Origin: JAGQIB01 sp041393395
GTDB lineage: Bacteria > ARS69
Direction: 5' to 3'
Assembly (NCBI GenBank): GCA_041393395.1
Contig: JAWKKG010000003.1
Span: forward strand, 806,001-870,000
Length of the DNA: 64,000 nt
Every line of letters starts with the position of its first letter. Within the stretch, counting starts at the first letter, position 1. The notes beneath the pieces were generated by a model. The model was not told the origin of the DNA, made no database searches, and saw only the letters and a list, made by a program, of their open reading frames with translations. This document shows positions 9,604-17,823 of the stretch, piece by piece. Position numbers and translations under genes: made by a program.

Positions 9604-12351
9604 GTGAACCACTGTCCGAGCTGCCAGAGCGCGATTCCGGACGGCGCGCGTTTCTGCGGGAACTGCGGCTCCTCGCTCGATGCGGACGCCACTCGGCCGT
9701 CAGGTTCGCCGGTCGACGACGCAACCGTCCCGTCCAGCGGGATCCGCCGACCGAGCTCCTCTTCCGGCGTGCGAGCGTTCGCGGGCGGCGGGGGGTCGCG
9801 GACGTTCGAACCCGGAACGCTCGTGGCCGAGCGCTATCGCATCGTGGGACTCCTCGGTCAGGGCGGCATGGGCGACGTCTATCGTGCCGACGATCTCACG
9901 CTCGGACAGTCCGTGGCGCTGAAGTTCCTGCCGGAGTCTCTTCAGGCCGATGCGGATCGTCGTCGTCGATTCCTGAACGAGGTCCGCACGGCGCGCGAGG
10001 TCGCGCACCCGAACGTGTGCCGGGTGTACGACTTCGGCGAGGTCGAGGGGCGCGCGTTCCTTTCCATGGAGTACGTCGACGGCGAGGATCTCGCCGCCCT
10101 GCTGCGTCGGATCGGACGCATTCCTCAGGAAAAGGGAGTCGAGATCGCGCGTCAGCTGTGCGCCGGTCTCGGCGCGTTGCACGATCGCGGCGTGCTGCAC
10201 CGGGATCTCAAGCCCGCCAACGTCATGCTCGACGGTCGGGGCCGGGTCCGTCTCACGGACTTCGGCCTCGCGGGCGCGGATGGAGCCATCACGGGCGCCG
10301 AGGCACGCGCCGGAACTCCCGCGTACATGGCCCCCGAGCAGCTCGCCGGCGAGCGGGCCGACGTGCGCAGCGATCTGTGGGCCCTCGGTCTCGTGCTGTA
10401 CGAGATCTTCACCGGAAAGCGAGCGTTCGAAGCGGACTCGATCGCGGACCTCGCGCGTCGCCAGCGGGAGACGACCCCGACGAGCGTGACCACGCTGCTG
10501 CCGGATCTCGATCCGGCGATCGAGCGCGTGATCGCGCGCTGCCTGGATCCGGATCCCGCCCGTCGCCCGGCGTCCGCGTTCGCGGTGGCGGCGGCGCTCC
10601 CCGGCGGGGATCCCCTCGCGGCCGCGCTGGCTGCCGGTGAAGTGCCGTCCGTGGAGATGGTCGCTGCGGCGGGAGCCGAGCACCGCGTGAAGCCTCTTCT
10701 GGTGGTGCTATCCACTGTCTCGGTGCTTCTGGGACTCCTGCTCACGGCGACCCTGGTGGAACGCGCGCGCGTGACGCACTGGGACCCCATGGAGAAGCCG
10801 ACGTCGGTTCTGCAGGATCGGGCGCGCGAGATCCTCGCTTCCGTCGGACTCGAGGCGACTCCGATCCGGCAGAGCGGATTCTGGCGGGACGGCGGATTGC
10901 TCGGCTGGATCGCGAAGAACGACTCCAGTGCGGATCGATGGGATGTGCTCCGGACCGCTCGTCCGCCCGCCGTGGCGTTCTGGTACCGACAGTCCGTCAC
11001 TCCGATGATCCCGTATCGAAGTCAGGGCGGGGTGCGCTGGGACGATCCGCCGAACGACGCCCCGGGAATGGCCCGGTTGACGCTCGACACGAAGGGACGA
11101 CTGATCCTGCTGTCCGTGGTGCCGCCGGATCGCGACGCGGCCGACTCCACCGCGGTCGAGCCGGACTACTCGCCGCTGTTCGCCGCGGCGGGACTCGACC
11201 CCGCCGACTTCGTCGAGGTGCCGGTGGAGTGGACGCCCGAACACGAGACGACCTCGCGGAGGGCCTGGATCGGTGAATGGAAGGAGTGGCCGGGACACGA
11301 GATCCGCATCGAGGCCGGCGCGTGGAACGGATCGGTCTCCTCCTGGGAAACGATCGGGCCGTGGCGAACGCCCCGTGAGCCGGATCCGAAGCAGCGCGGC
11401 ATCGGGGACATCATGATCGAGGCGGCGCTCGTCCTGATGATTCTCTCCCTGCTGGTGATCGCCGTGTTTCTCGCCGTGCGCAACGTGCGGCTGGGGCGCG
11501 GGGACCGTCGTGGCGCCACGCGGCTCGCGATCGCGGTGTTCGGAACGTCTTGTCTCATCTTCTTCCTCGTGTACGAGCAGATCCCCGACCCGAGCGGGGC
11601 GGTACAGAAGTTCCTCGACTTCTGCGCGCAGATCCTCCTCGTGGCGAGCCTGTTCTGGGCGTTCTATCTCGCGCTCGAGCCGTACGTGCGGAAGACGATG
11701 CCGGAGCGACTCGTGTCGTGGAGCCGGCTGCTGACGGGTCGCTGGCGCGATCCGCTCGTGGGACGCGACATCCTCGTGGGGGGCATGTTCTTTCTCGTGC
11801 TGGTCGGCGCCGACGTCATGAGATCCTTCCTGCCGCAGTGGACGGGACATCCCGCGCCTCGCCCCGACCACATCGCGTTCGATGCGCTGAACGGCGTGCT
11901 CCCGTCGATCGGTTCCACGCTCGCGGTGTTCGTCAACTCGACGTTCAGCGCGATGCTCTCGTTCCTGTTCCTGGTCCTTCTGCGGATCACGGTCAAGAAC
12001 GTCTGGGTGTCGCAGGCGCTCTACGTGGTGGGTTTCGTGCTCTTTCTCGCGTTCAACGGACCGGATCCGGAGCGGCTGCAGCGGATCCTGGTGGCGGTTC
12101 CGCTCGCGATCGCCTTCCTCGTGGTGCAGGTGAGATTCGGTCTGCTCGCGTTCCTGGTGGGTTTCGTCCTCAGCGCCCTGATTTCCGACTCCGGGCTCTC
12201 GCTCGACGGTGCGCGCTGGTACGCGGGCATCGGGCATCTGCGAATGTTCGTGGTGCTCCTGATCCTCGGCTGGGGAATCTGGGCGGCGCGCGGCGGGCGA
12301 GCGAACGAGGAACCGAGTCTTCCGCTCCGGAGGACGTCGCCGACCGGTTAG
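9604..12351 (+). CDS. Zinc-ribbon Ser/Thr protein kinase with polytopic membrane domain
   Basis: This is a 915-residue signalling protein. Residues 1-25 form a zinc ribbon (CPSCQ then CGNCG). Residues 78-340 are a Hanks-type kinase with GLLGQGGMG, the catalytic Lys107 in VALKFL, HRDLKPAN (Asp201), DFG at 219-221 and APEQ. A single helix near 365-385 leads to an extracytoplasmic region of about 210 residues, and the C-terminal third contains roughly eight to ten further helices. Kinases with one helix plus a sensor are common, whereas a multi-helix C-terminal domain like this is unusual. The start is GTG with GAGGT upstream. An FHA-PP2C phosphatase is encoded nearby on the other strand and could oppose it. 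Confidence 0.88.
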   Translation: MNHCPSCQSAIPDGARFCGNCGSSLDADATRPSGSPVDDATVPSSGIRRPSSSSGVRAFAGGGGSRTFEPGTLVAERYRIVGLLGQGGMGDVYRADDLTLGQSVALKFLPESLQADADRRRRFLNEVRTAREVAHPNVCRVYDFGEVEGRAFLSMEYVDGEDLAALLRRIGRIPQEKGVEIARQLCAGLGALHDRGVLHRDLKPANVMLDGRGRVRLTDFGLAGADGAITGAEARAGTPAYMAPEQLAGERADVRSDLWALGLVLYEIFTGKRAFEADSIADLARRQRETTPTSVTTLLPDLDPAIERVIARCLDPDPARRPASAFAVAAALPGGDPLAAALAAGEVPSVEMVAAAGAEHRVKPLLVVLSTVSVLLGLLLTATLVERARVTHWDPMEKPTSVLQDRAREILASVGLEATPIRQSGFWRDGGLLGWIAKNDSSADRWDVLRTARPPAVAFWYRQSVTPMIPYRSQGGVRWDDPPNDAPGMARLTLDTKGRLILLSVVPPDRDAADSTAVEPDYSPLFAAAGLDPADFVEVPVEWTPEHETTSRRAWIGEWKEWPGHEIRIEAGAWNGSVSSWETIGPWRTPREPDPKQRGIGDIMIEAALVLMILSLLVIAVFLAVRNVRLGRGDRRGATRLAIAVFGTSCLIFFLVYEQIPDPSGAVQKFLDFCAQILLVASLFWAFYLALEPYVRKTMPERLVSWSRLLTGRWRDPLVGRDILVGGMFFLVLVGADVMRSFLPQWTGHPAPRPDHIAFDALNGVLPSIGSTLAVFVNSTFSAMLSFLFLVLLRITVKNVWVSQALYVVGFVLFLAFNGPDPERLQRILVAVPLAIAFLVVQVRFGLLAFLVGFVLSALISDSGLSLDGARWYAGIGHLRMFVVLLILGWGIWAARGGRANEEPSLPLRRTSPTG

Positions 12352-12366
12352 CCCCGCGGGCGACCG

Positions 12367-14112
12367 TCAGTCCGCGTAGCCGAGCGCCCGCAGCATCTCG
12401 GCGTCGGCCTCGTCGATCGTGGCCGCCTCGCGTGCGCGTCGTCGCGATTCCCACCAGTCGAACGCGCGCCGCGCGAGATCGCCCGCGCGTTCCGGGCGAT
12501 CGCCCGCGAGGTCGACGGTCTCGCCCGGATCCCCCGCGAGGTCGAACAGCTCGAACGAACGCCCCTTGCCGTAGTCGTGCCCCACGAGCTTGTCCGGCCC
12601 GTCGAGGATGGCCAGGTCGGCGGGAACGCTCGCTCCGTCGAAGTCGTCCTGCGTGCGCACGTTCAGCTTTACGAGGTGCAGGTAGATCGGAGTCGATGGA
12701 AGCGACGAACCGGCCAGGGCCGGGGTGAGGCTCCGGCCCGCGAAGTCCGCGGGGATCGGCACGTCGAGGAGCTCGAGCAACGTGGGCGAGACGTCGACGA
12801 GGGAGATCCGATCGGCGATCGACCGGCCGACGGGGACCCGCGGACCCGCCAGGATCCACGGAATCCGCGCCGTCTCCGGCATCAGCTGAAGTCCGTGCCC
12901 GTTTCGTCCGTGCTCGCGGAACTCCTCGCCGTGATCCGCCACGACGCTCACCAGGATCCGATCGCGCCCCATGTCGTGCAGGAAGCGCTCGATCTTCCCG
13001 AAGTACGTGTCCGCCACGCGGACGTCTCCGCCGTACCCGTGCGAAGCGCGAATCGCGCCGGGGCGCGGGAGGTTGTCCTTGCCGAGGCCCTGGATCCGGT
13101 CGAACGGAGGGGCCGGATCGTACGGCGCGTGCGGGTCGTTGACGTGCAGGTACAGGAACAGCGGCGCGTGGCCGAACTCGGCGAAGTGCTCCTCCAGCCA
13201 GGTCAGCACCCGCTCGCTGGTGCCGCTCGTGGCGCTCGAGCTCGCCGGGCCACTGCCGCTGCGCCTCGCGAGCCAGGTGCGGAACAGCTCGTTCGTCTCC
13301 ACGGTGAGGTCGAAGCCACGATCGAGACCGGCCGGCGATCCGGCGTTCGGATTCGTCACGAGAGCGACCGTCATCCACCCGGCATCCCGGAGCTGCTCGG
13401 CGAGTGTCGGAAGGTCGGCCGGAAGGCGGGAGCGCTCGTCGATCGTTCCGTGCGCCGGGGCGGAGTGGGAGGTCATCAGCGAGGCGATCGCGGGGCGGGT
13501 CCAGGACGTGGTGGACCACGCGTCGGCGACGAGCGTGCCGCCGCGGGCGAGCCGGTCGAGGCGGGGTGTGGATGGTCCCGGAAATCCGAGCGCGCCGACC
13601 CAGTCCGCGCGAAGCGTGTCGATCACGTAGAGCAGGAGATCCGGTCGGTCGTCCCGGGCTCCGAGGACGACCGGCCGGGCGAAGCGGATCGGCGCTCGCG
13701 TGTCGCCGTTGGCTCGGTACACCAGCCGTACCTCGCGGCCGCTCCAGGAACCGAGGTCGACCGTGCTGCGATCCCAGTGACCTTCCGCGAGCGCCTCGCT
13801 CCGCCGGAGCTCCGTGGAGGAGCCCCCGTGCTCCAGGGTGACGGTGGCGCGACCGGCGCCGGACGCCGCGAACAGCACCGCGCCCCCCGGAGGGACGACG
13901 AACGTCGCCGTGGCGGCGTCGCCCGGGGCGAGCGCGAACGACTCGCAACCGACCGCCCCCCGGACGACCCGCTCGAGCGGAAGCGCGTCGCCGCGCGCGT
14001 CGCGAACCTCGGGGCGGAGCACCGGCGCCGACGGAGCGCGATCCGGAGCGCAGGCGGGGAGAAGTCCCACGGTCGCCAGGAAAAGAAACGGAAACGATCG
14101 CCGAGGGATCAG
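12367..14112 (-). CDS. Sulfatase-like lipoprotein (alkaline phosphatase superfamily)
   Basis: This 581-residue protein has a lipoprotein signal (RRSFPFLFLATVG, lipobox LPAC) only if translation begins at the CTG at 14112. That codon overlaps the stop of the upstream PP2C gene as CTGA and has GGAGG five bases upstream, so I prefer it to the GTG at 14070, which would cut away the signal peptide. An N-terminal beta-rich region (about 30-150) precedes the sulfatase domain, seen in LLLYVIDTLRADWVG, HVNDPHAPYDP and VVADHGEEFREHGRNGHG. The nucleophile position reads SWTRPAIASL, with Thr where sulfatases carry the Cys or Ser converted to formylglycine. It may be a phosphatase or phosphotransferase rather than a true sulfatase. 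Confidence 0.8.
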   Translation of the reverse strand: MIPRRSFPFLFLATVGLLPACAPDRAPSAPVLRPEVRDARGDALPLERVVRGAVGCESFALAPGDAATATFVVPPGGAVLFAASGAGRATVTLEHGGSSTELRRSEALAEGHWDRSTVDLGSWSGREVRLVYRANGDTRAPIRFARPVVLGARDDRPDLLLYVIDTLRADWVGALGFPGPSTPRLDRLARGGTLVADAWSTTSWTRPAIASLMTSHSAPAHGTIDERSRLPADLPTLAEQLRDAGWMTVALVTNPNAGSPAGLDRGFDLTVETNELFRTWLARRSGSGPASSSATSGTSERVLTWLEEHFAEFGHAPLFLYLHVNDPHAPYDPAPPFDRIQGLGKDNLPRPGAIRASHGYGGDVRVADTYFGKIERFLHDMGRDRILVSVVADHGEEFREHGRNGHGLQLMPETARIPWILAGPRVPVGRSIADRISLVDVSPTLLELLDVPIPADFAGRSLTPALAGSSLPSTPIYLHLVKLNVRTQDDFDGASVPADLAILDGPDKLVGHDYGKGRSFELFDLAGDPGETVDLAGDRPERAGDLARRAFDWWESRRRAREAATIDEADAEMLRALGYAD

Positions 14113-15740
14113 CGGATCCTCCGGAGCGCCACGAGCGTGAGATCGTCGTCCGAGCCCTCGTCACCGAGCCAGGAGCGGACCTCGTGCTCCACGCGTTCCG
14201 TGAGGGCGCCGGCGGTCAGGCCGCCACACTCCGCGAGAATCCTCGCGAACTGTCGATCGCCGAACTGCTCCTCCCCGCGGGCGGCCTCCGTGATTCCGTC
14301 CGTGTACACCAGGAGCGTGGAGCCGGGAGGCAGCACGATCTCGGTCACGGAGTACTCCTTCGGCATGTCGAGCAGCCCGACGGGGAAGCCGTTCGCCTCC
14401 ACGAACTCCACGCGATCGCTCGTGACGAGGCAAGCCGGCGGATGTCCGGCGCTCACGAGCCGCACCGTCGCGGTGGCGGGATCGAGCTCGGCGAAGAAGA
14501 GCGTGAGGTAGTGACGATCCTCGGTCGAGCCGAGCAGATGACGGTCCAGATCGCCCACGATCTCTCCGGGGGGGCGGCCCGAGCCGCGGAGTCCGCGCAG
14601 TGTGGCGAGCGCGTCCGCCATGAGCAGGGCGGCCGGAATCCCGTGGCCGGAAACGTCGCCGACGAGGAACTGCAATCGTCCGTCGGGCAGGACGCCCGCG
14701 TCGTAGAGGTCGCCGCCGACGGCGTCGCACATCTCCTGGCGGGCCGCGAGCTCGAAGTCCGGGAGCTCCGGCATCGTCTGCGGAAGCAGGCGACGCTGGA
14801 TCGTGCGCGCCGTACGCATCTCCTCCTCGAGCCGCTCCTGCTCGCGGACCCGATCCAGCAGTCGCCAGTTCGAGATCTTCGTGCCGAGCATGTGGCCGAG
14901 CACCGTGAGCATGCGCAGGTCGTGAGCCTGGTACGACGTGAGCGGGTCGTTCGTGTCCACGTAGAGGACGCCGAGGATCTCCTCGTGGAACGACAGCGGA
15001 ACGGCCATCGCGGAGCGAAGGTCCTGGGCCATGATCGACTGCTGGTTCATGAAGCGCTCATCGGATTGAACGTCGCCGGTGAGCAGGGCCGAGCCCTCGT
15101 CGACGACCATGCGCACCATCGTGCGGCTCAACATCAGTCGACCCAGCGCCCGATCTCCCCGCACGCGCGCGGCCTTCTGGACCGGGTCCACGCCCGGTTC
15201 CTCGCGCACGAGGATGAGGATCCGGTCGGCGGGAATCGCGCGCTCGACGAGTTCGAGGATCCGATCGAACGTCTGCTCGGGCTGCTCCGGCAGCACGACG
15301 ATCTGGCCGACCTCGGTCAGCAGCTTGAGCACCCGATCGCTCTCCGTGAGCAGATGGTGCGAGCTCGTGATCTCGTCGCGGGACAGCACCATGCTGCGGG
15401 AGAGATCCGCGTCGTCGGAGAACGTGGGCGACGGCACCGAGGGCGCGGAGTCATCCGCGAGGCGGAGCATCACGCTGCCGAACTCCACGGTGTCGCCGGC
15501 CACCGCGAGCGCTTCGCCCTTCACGTCACGACCGTTGATGCGCGTGCCGTTCAGGCTGCCGAGATCCGTGATCGCGACGCGCTCCCCGCGCGCGACGAGG
15601 CGTGCGTGATTGCGCGAGACCGTCTGGCTCGGAATCACCAGATCGTTGCCGGTCCCGCGACCGACGCGCGCTTCTTCGTCCGGACGGAGCGTGACGGAAA
15701 GGGGAGCCCCTTGATGCTCTCCCGCGAGGATGAACGCCAA
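14109..15740 (-). CDS. FHA-GAF-PP2C (SpoIIE-type) protein phosphatase
   Basis: This 543-residue cytoplasmic phosphatase has three modules. An FHA domain (about 1-100; RVGRGTGNDLVI, TVSRNHARL, LGSLNGTRING) reads phosphothreonine. A GAF domain occupies about 135-300. A SpoIIE/PP2C phosphatase (about 320-540) has metal-binding GGDLYDAG, GDVSGHGIPAALLM and VYTDGITEA with the closing DDDLTL. The TTG start gives a natural FHA N-terminus; AAGGAAGG lies in the end of the upstream acs gene, whose stop is only four bases away. It is coupled at its 3' end to the sulfatase gene by a CTGA overlap. It may act on targets of the kinase encoded nearby, though partners are not shown by sequence. Confidence 0.9.
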   Translation of the reverse strand: MAFILAGEHQGAPLSVTLRPDEEARVGRGTGNDLVIPSQTVSRNHARLVARGERVAITDLGSLNGTRINGRDVKGEALAVAGDTVEFGSVMLRLADDSAPSVPSPTFSDDADLSRSMVLSRDEITSSHHLLTESDRVLKLLTEVGQIVVLPEQPEQTFDRILELVERAIPADRILILVREEPGVDPVQKAARVRGDRALGRLMLSRTMVRMVVDEGSALLTGDVQSDERFMNQQSIMAQDLRSAMAVPLSFHEEILGVLYVDTNDPLTSYQAHDLRMLTVLGHMLGTKISNWRLLDRVREQERLEEEMRTARTIQRRLLPQTMPELPDFELAARQEMCDAVGGDLYDAGVLPDGRLQFLVGDVSGHGIPAALLMADALATLRGLRGSGRPPGEIVGDLDRHLLGSTEDRHYLTLFFAELDPATATVRLVSAGHPPACLVTSDRVEFVEANGFPVGLLDMPKEYSVTEIVLPPGSTLLVYTDGITEAARGEEQFGDRQFARILAECGGLTAGALTERVEHEVRSWLGDEGSDDDLTLVALRRIR

Positions 15741-15744
15741 GCCG

Positions 15745-17694
15745 CTAGCCTTCCTTGTCCTCGTACTGCTCGCGCAACGACTTCACGACGTTCGGATCCG
15801 CGAGCGTCGTGGTGTCTCCGAGCGCCCGACCCTCGGCGATGTCGCGCAGGAGTCGACGCATGATCTTGCCGCTGCGGGTCTTGGGCAGCTCCGCCGTGAA
15901 GTAGATCTCGTCCGGCCGCGCGATGGCGCCGATCTTCTCGGCCACGTGGGTCCGGATCTCCTCGCGAAGATCGTGGCCGCCGTGCGTGCTGCCACGCAAC
16001 GTGACGAACGCCGCGATCGCCTGCCCCTTGATGTCATGGTTCTTGCCGACCACGGCCGCCTCGGCCACGCCCGTGTGGTCCACGAGCGCGGATTCGACCT
16101 CCATCGTGGAGATGTTGTGGCCGGAGACGAGCATCACGTCGTCGACGCGCCCGAGCAGCCAGTAGTAGCCGTCTTCGTCGCGCTTGCAGCCGTCGCCGGG
16201 GAAGTACATTCCGTCGAACCGCGACCAGTAGACCTGCTGGTAGCGCTCCGGGTCGCCGTAGATCGTGCGGAGCATCGAGGGCCAGGGCTTGCGGATGACG
16301 AGGAATCCGCCCTGGCCGAGAGGCACGCTGTTGCCGTGCTCGTCCACGACGTCGGCGGCGACGCCGGGCAGCGGTCGGGTGGCGGAGCCGGGCTTGGTGG
16401 TGGTGAGTCCCGGCAGCGGCGAGATCATGATGGCGCCGGTCTCCGTTTGCCACCACGTGTCCACGACGGGGCACCGCTCCTTGCCGATCACCTCGTGGTA
16501 CCACATCCACGCTTCGGGATTGATGGGCTCACCCACGGAGCCGAGCAGCCGGAGCGAGGAGAGATCGTGGCGGTCCGGCCACTCGCGCCCCCAGCGCATG
16601 AACGTGCGGATCGCGGTGGGCGCCGTGTAGAAGATCGACACGCGGTACTTCTCCACGATGTCCCAGAACCGGTTCTTGTCCGGCCAGTCCGGCGAGCCCT
16701 CGTACATCACGGTGGTGGCGCCGTTCGCGAGCGGTCCGTACACGATGTAGCTGTGTCCCGTGATCCAGCCGATGTCGGCCGTGCACCAGTAGACGTCCTC
16801 GTCCTTGAGATCGAACACCCATTCGCTCGTGCGCGCCGTGCCGAGCAGGTAGCCGGCCGTGGTGTGGGCGATTCCCTTCGGCTTTCCCGTGGTGCCCGAG
16901 GTGTACAGGATGAACAGCAGATCCTCGGAATCCATCACCTCGGGCTCGCAGGTGCGCGCCGCGTTCTCCATGACGCGGTGCCACCAGTGGTCCCGTCCTT
17001 CCTTGATCTTGCAGCGCGCCGCCTCACCGATCCGCCGGACGACCACCACGTTCTCCACGGTGGGGCACTTCTTCAGCGCCTCGTCGACGTTCTGCTTGAG
17101 CGGCACGATGCCGCCCTTGCGCCAGCTCCCGTCCGCGGTGATCACGATCTTCGACTGCGAGTCGTTCACGCGCTCCACGATCGAGTCCGGCGAGAAGCCT
17201 CCGAAGATGATGGAGTGCGGCGCGCCGATCCGGGCGCAGGCGAGCATCGCGATCGCGAGCTCCGGGATCATGCCGAGGTACAGCGTGACGCGATCGCCCT
17301 TCTTCACGCCGAGCTCTTTCAGCGCGTTCGCGAACTTGCAGACCTCGCGGTGCAGGTCGGCGTACGTGAGCACGCGTTCGTCGCCGGGCTCGCCTTCCCA
17401 GATGATCGCCGCCTTGTTGCGACGCGCGGAACGCAGGTGCCGGTCGATGCAGTTCACCGTGACGTTCATCTTGCCGCCCACGAACCACTTCGCGAACGGG
17501 GGATTCCAGTCCAGTACGCGGTTCCAGCGCTCGGACCATTCGAACGTCTCGGCGTACTCCTCCCAGAAGCGCTCGAGGTCCTCGCCCTTCTTCCACAGGT
17601 CGGGGTCGTTCGCGTTCGCCTGACGGGTGAACTCCGCGGAGGGCGGGAAGCGGCGGTCCTCGGACAGAAGATTGGCGATCGTGGGCTCGGACAT
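15745..17694 (-). CDS. acs: Acetyl-CoA synthetase
   Basis: This AMP-forming enzyme makes acetyl-CoA from acetate, ATP and CoA. It is 649 residues, the usual size. Clear motifs are YTSGTTGKPKG (ATP/AMP binding), the WWQTETG block, YFPGDGCKRDEDGY, and PKTRSGKIMRR near the C-terminus, whose lysine is the site that protein acetyltransferases modify in this family. The ATG has AGGAAG upstream. It heads a minus-strand operon with the FHA-PP2C phosphatase (four-base gap) and the sulfatase-like lipoprotein. Functionally it supplies the acetyl-CoA used by the aceB-aceA pair. A GCTAGACT element about 40 bases upstream is a likely promoter part. Confidence 0.96.
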   Translation of the reverse strand: MSEPTIANLLSEDRRFPPSAEFTRQANANDPDLWKKGEDLERFWEEYAETFEWSERWNRVLDWNPPFAKWFVGGKMNVTVNCIDRHLRSARRNKAAIIWEGEPGDERVLTYADLHREVCKFANALKELGVKKGDRVTLYLGMIPELAIAMLACARIGAPHSIIFGGFSPDSIVERVNDSQSKIVITADGSWRKGGIVPLKQNVDEALKKCPTVENVVVVRRIGEAARCKIKEGRDHWWHRVMENAARTCEPEVMDSEDLLFILYTSGTTGKPKGIAHTTAGYLLGTARTSEWVFDLKDEDVYWCTADIGWITGHSYIVYGPLANGATTVMYEGSPDWPDKNRFWDIVEKYRVSIFYTAPTAIRTFMRWGREWPDRHDLSSLRLLGSVGEPINPEAWMWYHEVIGKERCPVVDTWWQTETGAIMISPLPGLTTTKPGSATRPLPGVAADVVDEHGNSVPLGQGGFLVIRKPWPSMLRTIYGDPERYQQVYWSRFDGMYFPGDGCKRDEDGYYWLLGRVDDVMLVSGHNISTMEVESALVDHTGVAEAAVVGKNHDIKGQAIAAFVTLRGSTHGGHDLREEIRTHVAEKIGAIARPDEIYFTAELPKTRSGKIMRRLLRDIAEGRALGDTTTLADPNVVKSLREQYEDKEG

Positions 17695-17733
17695 GCGCTT
17701 CCTCCGGAACGGGCGACGAGGGACAGAGTTCCC

Positions 17734-17743
17734 GGAGTCTAGC
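17734..17743 (-). promoter_or_regulatory. GCTAGACTCC -10-like element upstream of acs
   Basis: On the minus strand this reads GCTAGACTCC, with TAGACT ending 41 bases before the acs ATG. It is one of several near-identical elements in the window. No strong -35 box is visible at 16-18 bases. Confidence 0.45.
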
Positions 17744-17760
17744 GAGGTCTCCGCCGGGGG

Positions 17761-17797
17761 AAAAGTGAAGAGGGGCGCCCCTCGCGGAGCGCCCCTC
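17761..17797 (-). terminator. Intrinsic terminator of the outer-membrane protein gene
   Basis: On the minus strand a 9-base stem (GAGGGGCGC with GCGCCCCTC) and a 10-base loop are followed by TTCACTTTTC. The stem lies 26 bases after the stop of the beta-barrel gene, separating it from acs. Confidence 0.7.
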
Positions 17798-17823
17798 GAT
17801 CGGGTCGGGAGTTCAGCCTCGAG

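Noticed and set aside
12577..14511. 644-codon plus-strand frame opposite the sulfatase-like gene
   Set aside because: The sulfatase domain and lipoprotein signal on the other strand are convincing. This frame is a shadow.
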